DNA of 64,000 nt from Eremothecium cymbalariae DBVPG#7215. Taxonomy: Eukaryota; Ascomycota; Saccharomycetes; Saccharomycetales; Saccharomycetaceae. The position numbers and the translations under genes were made by a program. The notes under the pieces were generated by a model. It searched no databases and was not told the DNA's origin. It worked only from the letters and a program-made list of their open reading frames with translations. Position 1 is the stretch's first letter; each line of letters opens with the position of its first letter. The DNA is taken from assembly GCF_000235365.1 (NCBI RefSeq), contig NC_016454.1, positions 124,001 to 188,000 of the forward strand, given 5' to 3'. Positions 50,352-58,674 of this stretch are shown here, piece by piece.

Positions 50352-51341
50352 ATGGATATCAAGAATCGCACTTTGGAATTTCAACGTTCAGTGACAAGTT
50401 ATAATAAGAGACATGCAAGGCAGTCCCCTGGTCAGAACAATGTTAACAATGAGGGTAATTTGCAACCGATAAGGAAGTCCAGCTTCCAGCAACGTGCTTC
50501 ACATATTTCACATGACATCGCAAAGATAGCACAGCTGCTGTCAAAGTTGGCTCAGTTAGCCAAGAGGAAACCGATGTTTAATGACAACCCAGTTGAGATA
50601 GCGGAGATGACATATTTGATTAAGCATAAAATCTACACTGTGGAACAGGAGATGATGGAGCTTTCTCGACACTCTGTTGCGGCGAATGGCCTCCAGGGTG
50701 CAGGTGATGGGGGGGCGCAGACAAGACAGCATACTAAGAATGTGGTGAATCTTCTAAGTACGAAGATGAAGAATATTAGTGGCGATTTTAAAAGTGTTTT
50801 GGAGGCACGCCAGAAGCTTGAGATGGCTAATAGAGATAGGCTGGAGAGAATAAGCAGCGATAATAGTGCTGCGGCTGCGGCTGCTGCGGCTACCAGCATG
50901 GCAGCGGGAGGTTCAATAGTTGCATACAACAATGCCAATCCTTTTATGAGCAATGTAGTCGACGAAGAACCGAACCTCAACGAGCATCTTAATGGTTCAA
51001 ACCAGTTGGCACTGCCCGATGAGCGGAGTGTACTTCTTCTAGAAGAACAGCAAAATGCCAACCAACAGTACTTGCAAGAGCGGAATCGTGCGGTAGAAAC
51101 GATCGAGTCGACAATTCAAGAAGTAGGAAACTTATTCCAACAACTAGCGCATATGGTTCAAGAACAGGGGGAAACTATACAGAGGATCGATGCAAATGTC
51201 GACGATATTGACATGAATATCTCTGGCGCGCAAAGGGAGTTACTAAAATACTTTGATAGAATAAGCAGCAACCGTTGGATGGCAGTCAAAATATTTGCCA
51301 TTTTGTTTGTGTTCTTTTTAATTTGGGTATTAGTAAATTAA
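50352..51341 (+). CDS. SED5: Golgi syntaxin Sed5
   Basis: The 329-residue protein matches Sed5 (YLR026C, 340 residues), the cis-Golgi Qa-SNARE for ER-to-Golgi and intra-Golgi fusion. The start MDIKNRTLEFQRSVTSYNK contains the Sly1-binding N-peptide. The Habc bundle covers about residues 45-165. A low-complexity linker with an Ala run follows at about 172-183. The SNARE motif (about residues 238-305) carries the zero-layer Gln in TIQRIDANVDD context. One TM helix ends the protein (MAVKIFAILFVFFLIWVLV), as a tail anchor. The order SED5-SNF7 convergent matches YLR026C-YLR025W. Confidence 0.96.
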   Translation: MDIKNRTLEFQRSVTSYNKRHARQSPGQNNVNNEGNLQPIRKSSFQQRASHISHDIAKIAQLLSKLAQLAKRKPMFNDNPVEIAEMTYLIKHKIYTVEQEMMELSRHSVAANGLQGAGDGGAQTRQHTKNVVNLLSTKMKNISGDFKSVLEARQKLEMANRDRLERISSDNSAAAAAAAATSMAAGGSIVAYNNANPFMSNVVDEEPNLNEHLNGSNQLALPDERSVLLLEEQQNANQQYLQERNRAVETIESTIQEVGNLFQQLAHMVQEQGETIQRIDANVDDIDMNISGAQRELLKYFDRISSNRWMAVKIFAILFVFFLIWVLVN

Positions 51342-51617
51342 AATAATACCACTCAAGTACCTCCTGCGAACATCTTACACCACCATTCAAATATATTCTT
51401 GATTGACACTACACGGTGGCTGAGCCTTCGGACGGCAGTTTTTCATTGGATTATAGGTACAATTACACACCTACAACTGCAAAAACATCGACAACAGGTA
51501 GACTAATTAATGTTAATAATATATTCTCCATACTTTAACTGAATATGTACTGCTAAAACACAGCTATTCTACAACAGTAGCCGCTGAACCACCGAGCGAA
51601 AAAAGCAGCACATTCTT

Positions 51618-52334
51618 TCACAGCCCCATCTCCGCTTGTAACTCTCTCAATGCTCTCTCATCTTCATCCTCTTCCTGACTCTCTTTGTTCCTACTATCAG
51701 ATTTACCGCGCGCTTCATGCTGTGGGAGCTCGCCGGTGGGCACGGACGGTAAGGAAACCTTCTTTGAAGAAGATCCTTCCAACGTAGCAGCACCAGGCTG
51801 CACTACCTTTTTGGCCACTTCCTCCTGGGCCAACAGGTCCAACTCTTCGTCCAATTCTTCTTCGTCTATATCGTTCACACCTGTATACAAAGGCCTGGAG
51901 ATAGCATCGCTGATTTCCTCCCCAAGTTCCACCTGTTCACGGATCTCGTCCATCGTCTCATCCACCCGTTCAACATCCAACCCATCATGGATATGCTTCA
52001 TCGCCGTGGCTCCTTGCTTCATCGCCTTCATAGTCTCTAAGTTCAAGTTTGCATTTTCTATCGAATATAGCTGCTGCTCCAATGACTCCATCTGTCCGTC
52101 GATCTTCGCCAACTGACCTTCAAACATCTTTTTCCGCTTAAGAGCATTCTTAGCCATCGTCTTATTGCCCTTACCCAAGAACTGTCTTGCGCTCTGTTCC
52201 TGGGCGCTAATCTGCGTCTGCAGGTGCGTCTGCTTCTTCGAAAGCAACTGGATATGCTCTCTTAAATCCAAAATCGCCTTCTTAGGCAGCTCCTTCTTCT
52301 TAGCATTCCTTGTTCCAAACAGATACGTCCACAT
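51618..52334 (-). CDS. SNF7: ESCRT-III core subunit Snf7
   Basis: The 238-residue protein is Snf7 (YLR025W, 240 residues), the filament-forming ESCRT-III subunit that drives membrane budding at endosomes. It begins [20 protein letters not shown], with the N-terminal amphipathic membrane anchor. Basic helices 1-2 follow (residues about 20-120), including [20 protein letters not shown]. The acidic C-terminal half contains [14 protein letters not shown]. The last residues, [12 protein letters not shown], form the MIM1-type helix that recruits Vps4. The gene is convergent with SED5. Confidence 0.97.
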   Translation of the reverse strand: MWTYLFGTRNAKKKELPKKAILDLREHIQLLSKKQTHLQTQISAQEQSARQFLGKGNKTMAKNALKRKKMFEGQLAKIDGQMESLEQQLYSIENANLNLETMKAMKQGATAMKHIHDGLDVERVDETMDEIREQVELGEEISDAISRPLYTGVNDIDEEELDEELDLLAQEEVAKKVVQPGAATLEGSSSKKVSLPSVPTGELPQHEARGKSDSRNKESQEEDEDERALRELQAEMGL

Positions 52335-52817
52335 TGTATAATATCCTCTGCTCTATCTACTGCGCTTATAGAAGACTCTTCCAAAGAAACCTCTAGATAC
52401 CCTTTGTTAGAGTTCCTCTACGTATAAGTCGGTTGGTTATCCCTCCGCCTAGCGTGTAGGTAGATTATAAACCTGGTGCTCCATCCTGCTTAAACCCATC
52501 TAATCCAGTATCTTGACGGGTTTCTTTCTCGTTTTAGGCTGAGGAGGGGAAATATGTCACGTGTATATCACATGACATACACGTGACCCGTTCATCGTGA
52601 TATATATCTCGGATTCAGCCCGTTCTCGTCCGGGGAAAAGACTTCATATTTTAATTGAATTCGCAAGCATACATACATACATTCCAATCTTTCGAGTGCG
52701 ACACGATATAACAAAGCGCCCAAGTGCACTGTCGACCAGCCCATCTGCTGTACCATCCAGTCCCGCGTATTCCCCTGTCACGCCCAAATATTTCGCGAGG
52801 GACCCATTGATGGCATC
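52335..52817. promoter_or_regulatory. Divergent promoter region SNF7 / coiled-coil gene
   Basis: About 480 bp. Its main features are the E-box inverted repeat at 52557-52586 and, close to the plus-strand gene, a 4-codon upstream ORF (ATG at 52810) whose TGA overlaps the main ATG. No RNA gene is seen. Confidence 0.55.
52557..52586. promoter_or_regulatory. Inverted E-box pair
   Basis: TCACGTGTAT (52557-52566) and ATACACGTGA (52577-52586) are perfect inverted repeats with a 10-bp spacer that holds a third related sequence, TCACATGA. CACGTG is bound by Cbf1/Pho4-type bHLH factors. The arrangement lies midway between SNF7 and the divergent coiled-coil gene. Confidence 0.75.
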
Positions 52818-53459
52818 ATGAACAACAATCAGCATCCTTCACAGCAACATAATTTTGCCAATCCGGATAAACTACGACAGCAGCAGCAGCTTTCCCATCT
52901 GTCTTCTACAGCTGCTACCGCCACAAGAACGGGTAGAACCACCGCTGCAATGGCAATGCATACTCCTAAGAGGGCTGGAATACCAAATGGGGGCTTCAAC
53001 GGTTCAGTACGGAAAGATTCTCAAGATATGCTTCAAATGGAATACAATTCTGTGAAGCAGGAAAACGACAAACTCAAAAACATCATCACCAAACTCAAAC
53101 AGGAAATAGATGTCTACTCACGGCTGCTCCAGCGCCAGGCGGGCGTGCAACGCCCGCCTGGCGCTGCCCCCCAACCTTCCTCTATGCCGCTTATCGAGTC
53201 CATCCTTGTCAGCACCTACAAACGCAGGAAAACAGCTACCGCTGTTGTGTCCAACAACCCCTTCACAACCCCTGAAGCTTCCGCCCGTGTCCTAAAAGAC
53301 GCCAGCAAGGATGTTATGCTCGGAACAGGCTCCCAACCCCTGTCACCCTCCCACAAACCTGCTTCGATCCCCGCCGTCGCCTTCCCACCGGACGACCTGG
53401 CTCCCGAAGACCTCATGCTTATGAACAAACTAACAGACGTACTCAATCGCATGGATTAG
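52818..53459 (+). CDS. Unrecognised coiled-coil protein
   Basis: The 213-residue protein belongs to no family I recognise. It has a Gln/Asn/His-rich N-terminus (residues 1-30), a Thr/Ala-rich stretch, a possible CDK site TPKR (49-52), and a strong coiled coil at about 71-107 (MLQMEYNSVKQENDKLKNII and on). A Pro/Ala segment encoded by a perfect DNA hairpin (about 105-117) follows, then STYKRRKTA, a possible nuclear signal. The C-terminus (DDLAPEDLMLMNKLTDVLNRMD) is acidic and helical. Length, codon structure and the lack of a competing frame support a real gene. It sits where the S. cerevisiae YLR025 and YKL141 tracks meet. A nuclear or spindle role is only a guess. Confidence 0.75.
   Translation: MNNNQHPSQQHNFANPDKLRQQQQLSHLSSTAATATRTGRTTAAMAMHTPKRAGIPNGGFNGSVRKDSQDMLQMEYNSVKQENDKLKNIITKLKQEIDVYSRLLQRQAGVQRPPGAAPQPSSMPLIESILVSTYKRRKTATAVVSNNPFTTPEASARVLKDASKDVMLGTGSQPLSPSHKPASIPAVAFPPDDLAPEDLMLMNKLTDVLNRMD
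53130..53166 (+). repeat. Perfect 17-bp inverted repeat inside the coiled-coil gene
   Basis: CAGCGCCAGGCGGGCGT (53130-53146) and ACGCCCGCCTGGCGCTG (53150-53166) are exact reverse complements with a 3-nt loop GCA. The stem is very G+C-rich in an otherwise modest-G+C gene and would form a stable hairpin in DNA or mRNA. It is translated in frame (QRQAGVQRPPGAA). Confidence 0.95.
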
Positions 53460-53768
53460 GCCCCCGCCGGCTCCTCCGCCCTCGCATTCGTGTCCCTGCT
53501 CCCCGATGTCTTTCCTGTCTGCAGCTCTCGCCCCGGGCCGGTGCTCTCTTCACATCACGTGACCCACTCGGCCCCGATCCGCTCCGGCCAGCAGCGTGAT
53601 CACCATCCTCCCAATGAAAACCCCCGGTGGAGAGACCTCCGGCATATATATAACTACTATTCTGGATATAAGTCATACATAGCGCTAGAAGTATAGCTTA
53701 GAAGGAGAGGAATAGTAGTCTGGTACGTACAGTAGCTCCCAGATATAATAGCCGGTTAGACTTCAGGG
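53460..53768 (+). promoter_or_regulatory. SDH3 upstream region with E-box
   Basis: About 310 bp, G+C-rich at its left end. It contains TCACGTGA (CACGTG at 53556-53561), a Cbf1/Pho4-type site about 210 bp before the SDH3 start. Nothing else is recognised. Confidence 0.5.
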
Positions 53769-54275
53769 ATGATTGCGACGAGTGTAAAGTATTTTACGAG
53801 GCCCTCTACGTTGGGACGGATCAGTGTGCGTAGAGCACTCTCCTCACAGAAGACCTCTACGGTACAGTCAAATGAAATATTGATTGCGCAGCGTAGGAAT
53901 AGGCCTGTGTCGCCACATTTGACTATCTTCCAACCGCAGTTGACGTGGTATTTGTCATCGCTGCACCGTATTAGTGGTGTTTTAATGGGATTTGGTTTCT
54001 ATGCTGTTACAATTGCATTTGGGTTTTCTTCGCTGCTGGATCTTGGGCTTACCACAGAGCAGTTGACTGAGTGGTATCATAACAAGGTGCCCACTTGGGC
54101 GGACTACTCTGTCAAGGGGGCTGGGGCTTATTTGTTTGCGTTTCACTTTGGTAACGGTATCAGACACCTGATCTGGGATATGGGGAAGGAATTGACCCTC
54201 AAGGGTGTGTATAGGACGGGGTATGCGGTGCTGGCTCTCACGGCGATCGGGGGGACGTATTTATTAATGTTGTGA
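53769..54275 (+). CDS. SDH3: Succinate dehydrogenase cytochrome b subunit
   Basis: The 168-residue protein is the SdhC-type anchor of complex II, the counterpart of the SDH3 (YKL141W) and SHH3 (YMR118C) pair. The N-terminus ([25 protein letters not shown]) is basic and Ser/Arg-rich, as a mitochondrial presequence. [27 protein letters not shown] holds the family signature with the quinone-site Ser and Arg. Three membrane helices follow. The His in [15 protein letters not shown] corresponds to the heme-ligand region. S. cerevisiae Sdh3 is longer (about 198 residues), mainly at the N-terminus. Order relative to SPC24 and CTK1 fits both tracks. Confidence 0.93.
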   Translation: MIATSVKYFTRPSTLGRISVRRALSSQKTSTVQSNEILIAQRRNRPVSPHLTIFQPQLTWYLSSLHRISGVLMGFGFYAVTIAFGFSSLLDLGLTTEQLTEWYHNKVPTWADYSVKGAGAYLFAFHFGNGIRHLIWDMGKELTLKGVYRTGYAVLALTAIGGTYLLML

Positions 54276-54964
54276 AGCCTCTATCGTGCGGCGGGGTGGG
54301 CTGCTGAGGTTTTGTAGTATTTATTATAACGATATACTGTTACATAGAGCTGCCTTTTGTGTAGTGGTATATGTTAGCCCAATGCAATGAATGTATATGG
54401 TACAGTTCAATGAGCTGAGGAAGTGGCAAGGACAGAGGGGGTGGTGCAGAATCCACTAGGGGCCAAGATGGGGGGATGGCTGACGAGCAGCATCTACTAG
54501 GAATAGTACTACTATAGACTTATTCGAAAAGGCATTGTAAACGAAATCTACTGGAGACAGCAGATTATGCATACGTCTCCTTTCGTTCATTGTTAAGCTC
54601 CAACTGGATTGCCAACTTGCATCAACGTCCCATCTCTGTTATAAGGACTGGAAAACGCAAATAACAACGATAATCGGCCTACGCTCACCGTACCTCTTTC
54701 TCTAGCTGTATAAACGTCCGTTCTGGATCTTGAAAAGACTAATAACTTGGCCAACTTATGTTGCCTTTCTAGATTTAGATGTTCAGTGTGGTATATACAT
54801 TTTTTTTTCAATGGAAGATTTTCTGGAAACTTGATGTTTTTCATAACTTTGAAGACATCGATATATGATCAAATTGTACTGAATATTCCATTGTTAAAAC
54901 CCCTCCTTGCCACTATTCCCAGTGCCTAATATAAGCGTATTCTATTCACATAACCTTGGATACC
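54276..54964. other. Intergenic, SDH3 / CTK1; TGL1 absent
   Basis: About 690 bp. In S. cerevisiae TGL1 (YKL140W) sits between SDH3 and CTK1; no lipase sequence is present here. A minus-strand frame of 83 codons (54844-54593) has protein-like content (LNLERQHKLAKLLVFSRSRT) but no known match; I do not call it a gene. The CTK1 promoter lies at the right. Confidence 0.5.
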
Positions 54965-56299
54965 ATGTCTTATAATAGCAAGAAGAGAAATGGGAGCTTC
55001 AAACGTCGCGGTGGTGGGGATTACTACTCACCGAATAAGAGGCCTCACCATCACAATCAAACATCCACTACATCAAGGTATAGCAGCTCAACTGGAGGCA
55101 GTGTATCATCTGCACAGCAGCAGTCACGGTTCCAAACCAACAGGGCGCCTCCCAGGGCGCCAAGACAGATGTCTCGGTATAATAACGGGAATCCACCAAC
55201 GCTTCCACCACCGTCGGGACCCGCAGCTTTAAGAGTCCCAGCTACTATTGTGACACATACACATTCATTAGAGTCTAGTTATGAGCGGATAACTCAAGTA
55301 GGAGAGGGTACCTATGGTAAAGTTTACAAATGTCAAAATATATATACGAATAAACTCGTTGCATTAAAGAAACTTCGACTAGAAAGCGAGAGGGATGGCT
55401 TCCCTATAACATCAATCCGTGAGATTAAGCTACTACAACATTGCCAACATGAAAATGTTAGTACAATTGCGGAGATCATGTGTGAGGGGCAGAAGACGGT
55501 ATACATGATCTTTGAATATGCAGATAACGATCTGAGTGGACTTTTGATGAACAAAGAAATCCGGTTTACGGAAGCCAATTGTAAGCATCTTTTCAGACAA
55601 TTGTTAAAGGGAATGGAGTATTTGCATGAAAACCGGATTTTACATCGTGATATTAAGGGCTCTAACATCTTAATTGATAACAAGGGCAATTTACAAATTA
55701 CAGATTTTGGGCTTGCTCGAAAGATGAAACAAGAGCCTGATTATACGAACCGAGTAATCACCCTATGGTACAGGCCACCTGAGCTATTACTGGGCACGAC
55801 GAAGTACGGTACAGAGGTGGATATGTGGGGGTGTGGCTGTCTTCTAGTAGAATTATTCTTGAAAAATGCCTTGTTCCAAGGCATTAATGAACTGGAACAA
55901 TTAAAATGTATTTTCCAGATACTGGGCACCCCGACCCTGGAACAGTGGCCGACGTTGTTTGAAATGCCCTGGTGGTTTATGATGATGCCGCAACAGAAGG
56001 AACAGTACCCTAACAAGTTCGATGAGCGAGTTGCTGGTGTGTTGCCGACACAAAACTGCAAAGAACTAGCCAAGGGTTTGCTGTTGTACGATCAAAAGAA
56101 GCGATTCTCCGCAACAGAAGCATTGAAAAGTTTCTATTTCCACGAGCTACCTAAACCAGAACCATTAAATTTAGGTGATTTCGACGGTTGCCATGAGTTT
56201 GAAGCTCGAAAACAGAGGCGTAAAGAACGTGAGGAAAGCAAAAAGGCAGCTGCAGCTGCGGCTGCCATCACAGCATCTGCCCCGAAAAGATCCACCTAG
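54965..56299 (+). CDS. CTK1: CTD kinase I catalytic subunit Ctk1
   Basis: The 444-residue protein kinase matches Ctk1 (YKL139W, about 528 residues), the CDK12-like kinase that phosphorylates Ser2 of the RNA polymerase II C-terminal repeats. The first 105 residues are basic, Ser/Asn/Pro-rich and shorter than in S. cerevisiae. The kinase domain has GEGTYGKVYKC (P-loop), VALKKLRLE (catalytic Lys), the cyclin-binding PITSIREIKLL helix, HRDIKGSNILI, DFGLARKM, and an activation loop with TNRVITLWYRPPELLLG. A Lys/Glu/Ala-rich tail ends at TAG. The ATG at 54965 was used; the frame extends upstream to a TTG only. After the stop, the frame continues into a histidine run. Confidence 0.96.
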   Translation: MSYNSKKRNGSFKRRGGGDYYSPNKRPHHHNQTSTTSRYSSSTGGSVSSAQQQSRFQTNRAPPRAPRQMSRYNNGNPPTLPPPSGPAALRVPATIVTHTHSLESSYERITQVGEGTYGKVYKCQNIYTNKLVALKKLRLESERDGFPITSIREIKLLQHCQHENVSTIAEIMCEGQKTVYMIFEYADNDLSGLLMNKEIRFTEANCKHLFRQLLKGMEYLHENRILHRDIKGSNILIDNKGNLQITDFGLARKMKQEPDYTNRVITLWYRPPELLLGTTKYGTEVDMWGCGCLLVELFLKNALFQGINELEQLKCIFQILGTPTLEQWPTLFEMPWWFMMMPQQKEQYPNKFDERVAGVLPTQNCKELAKGLLLYDQKKRFSATEALKSFYFHELPKPEPLNLGDFDGCHEFEARKQRRKEREESKKAAAAAAAITASAPKRST

Positions 56300-56317
56300 T
56301 TAGTTGGAGGCATCAAT

Positions 56318-56350
56318 CACCATCACCATCACCATCACCATCATCATCAT
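56318..56350 (+). repeat. CAC/CAT trinucleotide tract behind CTK1
   Basis: Eleven CAC or CAT triplets in a row, beginning 18 bases after the CTK1 stop and in the CTK1 reading frame. The frame then runs five more codons to TAA at 56366-56368. It is a simple-sequence tract of (ATCACC)n type. Confidence 0.9.
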
Positions 56351-56420
56351 CGCATTAATGTTACATAACAACATATTTTCCTCATATATATATAACAAGC
56401 TAATGAATCTGTAATTAAAT

Positions 56421-56675
56421 TTAATGTTTACCCAACATCTCCTGTTCAAAGCATCTATTCCCACCGATAAACCACGAGGCCTGTATTTTACCTAGCTTAT
56501 TTACCAAGTGCTCGTTGCACTGTGAGGACATAACCTCAACATGCTTCGCCGTAGTCTCTAAGTTACTTTGTAGCAGCTGCAATTGTTGTGCCAGCTGTGC
56601 ATAGTGCCGCTTCTTAGCTTGATCCATCGTCTCCTCCTTGTTAGTTGAGTTCTTTGGTGTATTATTGATTGCCAT
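56421..56675 (-). CDS. HSK3: DASH/Dam1 complex subunit Hsk3
   Basis: The 84-residue protein matches Hsk3 (YKL138C-A, about 69 residues), a subunit of the Dam1/DASH ring that couples kinetochores to microtubules. The diagnostic pattern is RHYAQLAQQLQLLQSNLETT, then EVMSSQCNEHLVNKLGKIQASWFIGGNRCFEQEMLG. It is almost wholly alpha-helical. The N-terminus is about 15 residues longer than in S. cerevisiae; an internal Met (MDQAKKRHY) would give about the S. cerevisiae length, so the start is uncertain. It is divergent from SPC24, another kinetochore gene, with about 120 bp between. Confidence 0.93.
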   Translation of the reverse strand: MAINNTPKNSTNKEETMDQAKKRHYAQLAQQLQLLQSNLETTAKHVEVMSSQCNEHLVNKLGKIQASWFIGGNRCFEQEMLGKH

Positions 56676-56795
56676 TGAATTCGTTAGTTGATTAGAGATA
56701 TCGGACGGGCCTTTTGTAATGACGATTTTTAACTAATTTTATCTTAAATATCAACAACATCCAAAGCCAAGGTAGGCAGAGGACTATACATCTAA

Positions 56796-57425
56796 ATGCC
56801 ATCCAATGGAACAGCAGCAGATGTGCTGGAGAATCCAGCAGAATTACTCCGTCAAACTAGACAAAACTTCTCTATATCTCATGATTTGCAGCTACTTAGT
56901 GCTAGTGAAGAAAACCTGAAGCGGATTTCCCATCGTACCCAACAATTGCAATCAAAAAGCGCACAGGAGCTCTCGTTTCTCCAGAGCCAGCTAAATGAAC
57001 GGTCGAAGGCAATGGATGCTATAAGAGCTACACAGGCATCTGAATCCCAACACCTGAATACGTTGATGCAATCTCAAGAGCTCATCACATTATCTAAGGA
57101 TCTGGAACAGCTGGAGAATCAAATCATAGAGATCCGTAACGAATTGGATCAGGGGATGTCGCAGCTGCTTCAATCTTCCGACATATCTACTGCATCGAGT
57201 ATTGCAGATATAGAGAAAGAAACTCAGAAGGCCTTGCAGAGCCCGGAAGTGCAGACCAACTTGCTAAAGTTGCAACTGTTTTCATCATTGGGTGTCTTGC
57301 TAGACACGGAACATAACCAAGCGCTAATCGAAAGAGGTGATAACGCAGGCATCGATACCATCACTCTCGAAGATAGTTCTCTCAGTCCCTATTTCAGAAC
57401 TAAGTACGTTTGGGACCGTCTATAA
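56796..57425 (+). CDS. SPC24: Ndc80 complex subunit Spc24
   Basis: The 209-residue protein matches Spc24 (YMR117C, 213 residues), part of the Ndc80 complex at the outer kinetochore. A coiled coil covers about residues 25-130 (LSASEENLKRISHRTQQLQS and on), which pairs with Spc25. The C-terminal globular RWD-like domain that binds Mis12 and Cnn1 follows. Its conserved pattern is NLLKLQLFSSLGVLLDTEHNQ and SLSPYFRTKYVWDRL at the very end. Five consecutive TAA codons and a TGA close the frame. Position next to HSK3 and ASC1 agrees with YMR117C-YMR116C. Confidence 0.94.
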   Translation: MPSNGTAADVLENPAELLRQTRQNFSISHDLQLLSASEENLKRISHRTQQLQSKSAQELSFLQSQLNERSKAMDAIRATQASESQHLNTLMQSQELITLSKDLEQLENQIIEIRNELDQGMSQLLQSSDISTASSIADIEKETQKALQSPEVQTNLLKLQLFSSLGVLLDTEHNQALIERGDNAGIDTITLEDSSLSPYFRTKYVWDRL

Positions 57426-57529
57426 TAATAATAATAATGAGATGTAGATTAGTATGTACAGGAATATATATCATTTTTTTATTGTAAAAAGTCACTAATT
57501 CTGATGGAAGAAACAACAATCAGATGGAT

Positions 57530-57931
57530 TCAGAAGTTCTTGGGGTTTGACCTGTTTGAAACCTTGGTCCACTTCGGAACCTTATGAATACCTTTTCTAT
57601 ACTGCTTGGAGTACCTGTTAAAAATGGTATATTTGTCCTTGTATGACATTTGACTTTCAGATGGGAACACAGAAGGGTCATTCAGCGTATTTAATTGTTT
57701 TATGCCGTTGTATTTATAATTCTTAACATGTAGCAGTTCAGTTACCGTAGCTGCAGGATTCTTTTCTATCGCAGATTTTATATATAAGCCTAGGTTTAGC
57801 TGGGATAGCACCTTATCGACAGCCTTTAAACGCTTTCTTTGTCTTTGCTTCTGGGGTGTAGACATTCTCCATGGAATTTTCCAAAGTAACCCACCTAACA
57901 ATGGCTGGGAGCTCCTAAATGGACCAAACAT
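57530..57931 (-). CDS. MRPL31: Mitochondrial ribosomal protein mL60 (Mrpl31)
   Basis: The 133-residue basic protein matches Mrpl31 (YKL138C, 131 residues) of the mitochondrial large ribosomal subunit. The conserved start MFGPFRSSQPLLGGLLWKIPWRMS is followed by the arginine-rich block KQRQRKRLKAVDKVL. The rest is polar and basic, ending in KVPKWTKVSNRSNPKNF. The N-terminus probably targets the matrix, although it lacks a long presequence. The gene is convergent with SPC24 and divergent from CMC1, as in YKL138C-YKL137W. Confidence 0.95.
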   Translation of the reverse strand: MFGPFRSSQPLLGGLLWKIPWRMSTPQKQRQRKRLKAVDKVLSQLNLGLYIKSAIEKNPAATVTELLHVKNYKYNGIKQLNTLNDPSVFPSESQMSYKDKYTIFNRYSKQYRKGIHKVPKWTKVSNRSNPKNF

Positions 57932-58165
57932 ATCCGCCTAATAGAGCTGTGAATCCTATATTCTGACGTCTTGTATCGCTTAATATTCAGTTTAACTAGC
58001 AGAAACTGAAAAGTTTTTGGGCCCTCTGAAAATTCCGAATCACAATCATAAAACACGGATTCTTATAAAACATCACTATCTCTGACAATTCTCTACCAAT
58101 AATAGAGGGTCAGCGGTAATAAAGAGACTAAGTAACACGTTATAGTTGTTGTTTTTATATGGAAC

Positions 58166-58498
58166 ATGTCTGATAATAAGCAAACTGTGTCGCGCAAGCT
58201 TCCAATATGGGTTCTTGCTCCCATTGAAGAGAGGGAAGCGAGACTTAACCTTAAGAAGTTCGCCTATGATGAATGCAGGGAATATGTCAAAGAAATGGTG
58301 GACTGTTCGAAGGTAAATGGTTTGAGAGTGTTCCCAACATGTAATCCCCAGAAAAAGAAGATGGCCGACTGTTTGCTATTCTATCAAACTGATTCCAAGT
58401 ATTTAGATGCCGAGAGGGACAAGATAGTAGAGAAGAAGATCGAGATTTATGAACAGCAGTTGAAGAATAGTAAGGAGAAACTACCTAAAACTCCGTAA
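58166..58498 (+). CDS. CMC1: Twin CX9C protein Cmc1
   Basis: The 110-residue protein matches Cmc1 (YKL137W, 111 residues), an intermembrane-space factor that stabilises newly made Cox1 during cytochrome oxidase assembly. The block RKLPIWVLAPIEEREAR is diagnostic. Both twin motifs are intact: CREYVKEMVDC and CNPQKKKMADC, each Cys-x9-Cys, oxidised by Mia40. The segment LLFYQTDSKYLDAERDKIV follows and is well conserved. There is no cleavable presequence. Confidence 0.97.
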   Translation: MSDNKQTVSRKLPIWVLAPIEEREARLNLKKFAYDECREYVKEMVDCSKVNGLRVFPTCNPQKKKMADCLLFYQTDSKYLDAERDKIVEKKIEIYEQQLKNSKEKLPKTP

Positions 58499-58674
58499 TG
58501 ATACGAAAGTCAGATGGTGGAACAGTTTTATGGCAATATGACTTATGATGATGATGCTGTTACTTTCATTTTATGACCTATATATGTGTGTCTGTTCCGA
58601 CACCTGTTAATACTGGAAATAGTAAATATATTTGTTTTATTCATGCCAAAACAAAAAATTAGGTTGGTATATAG

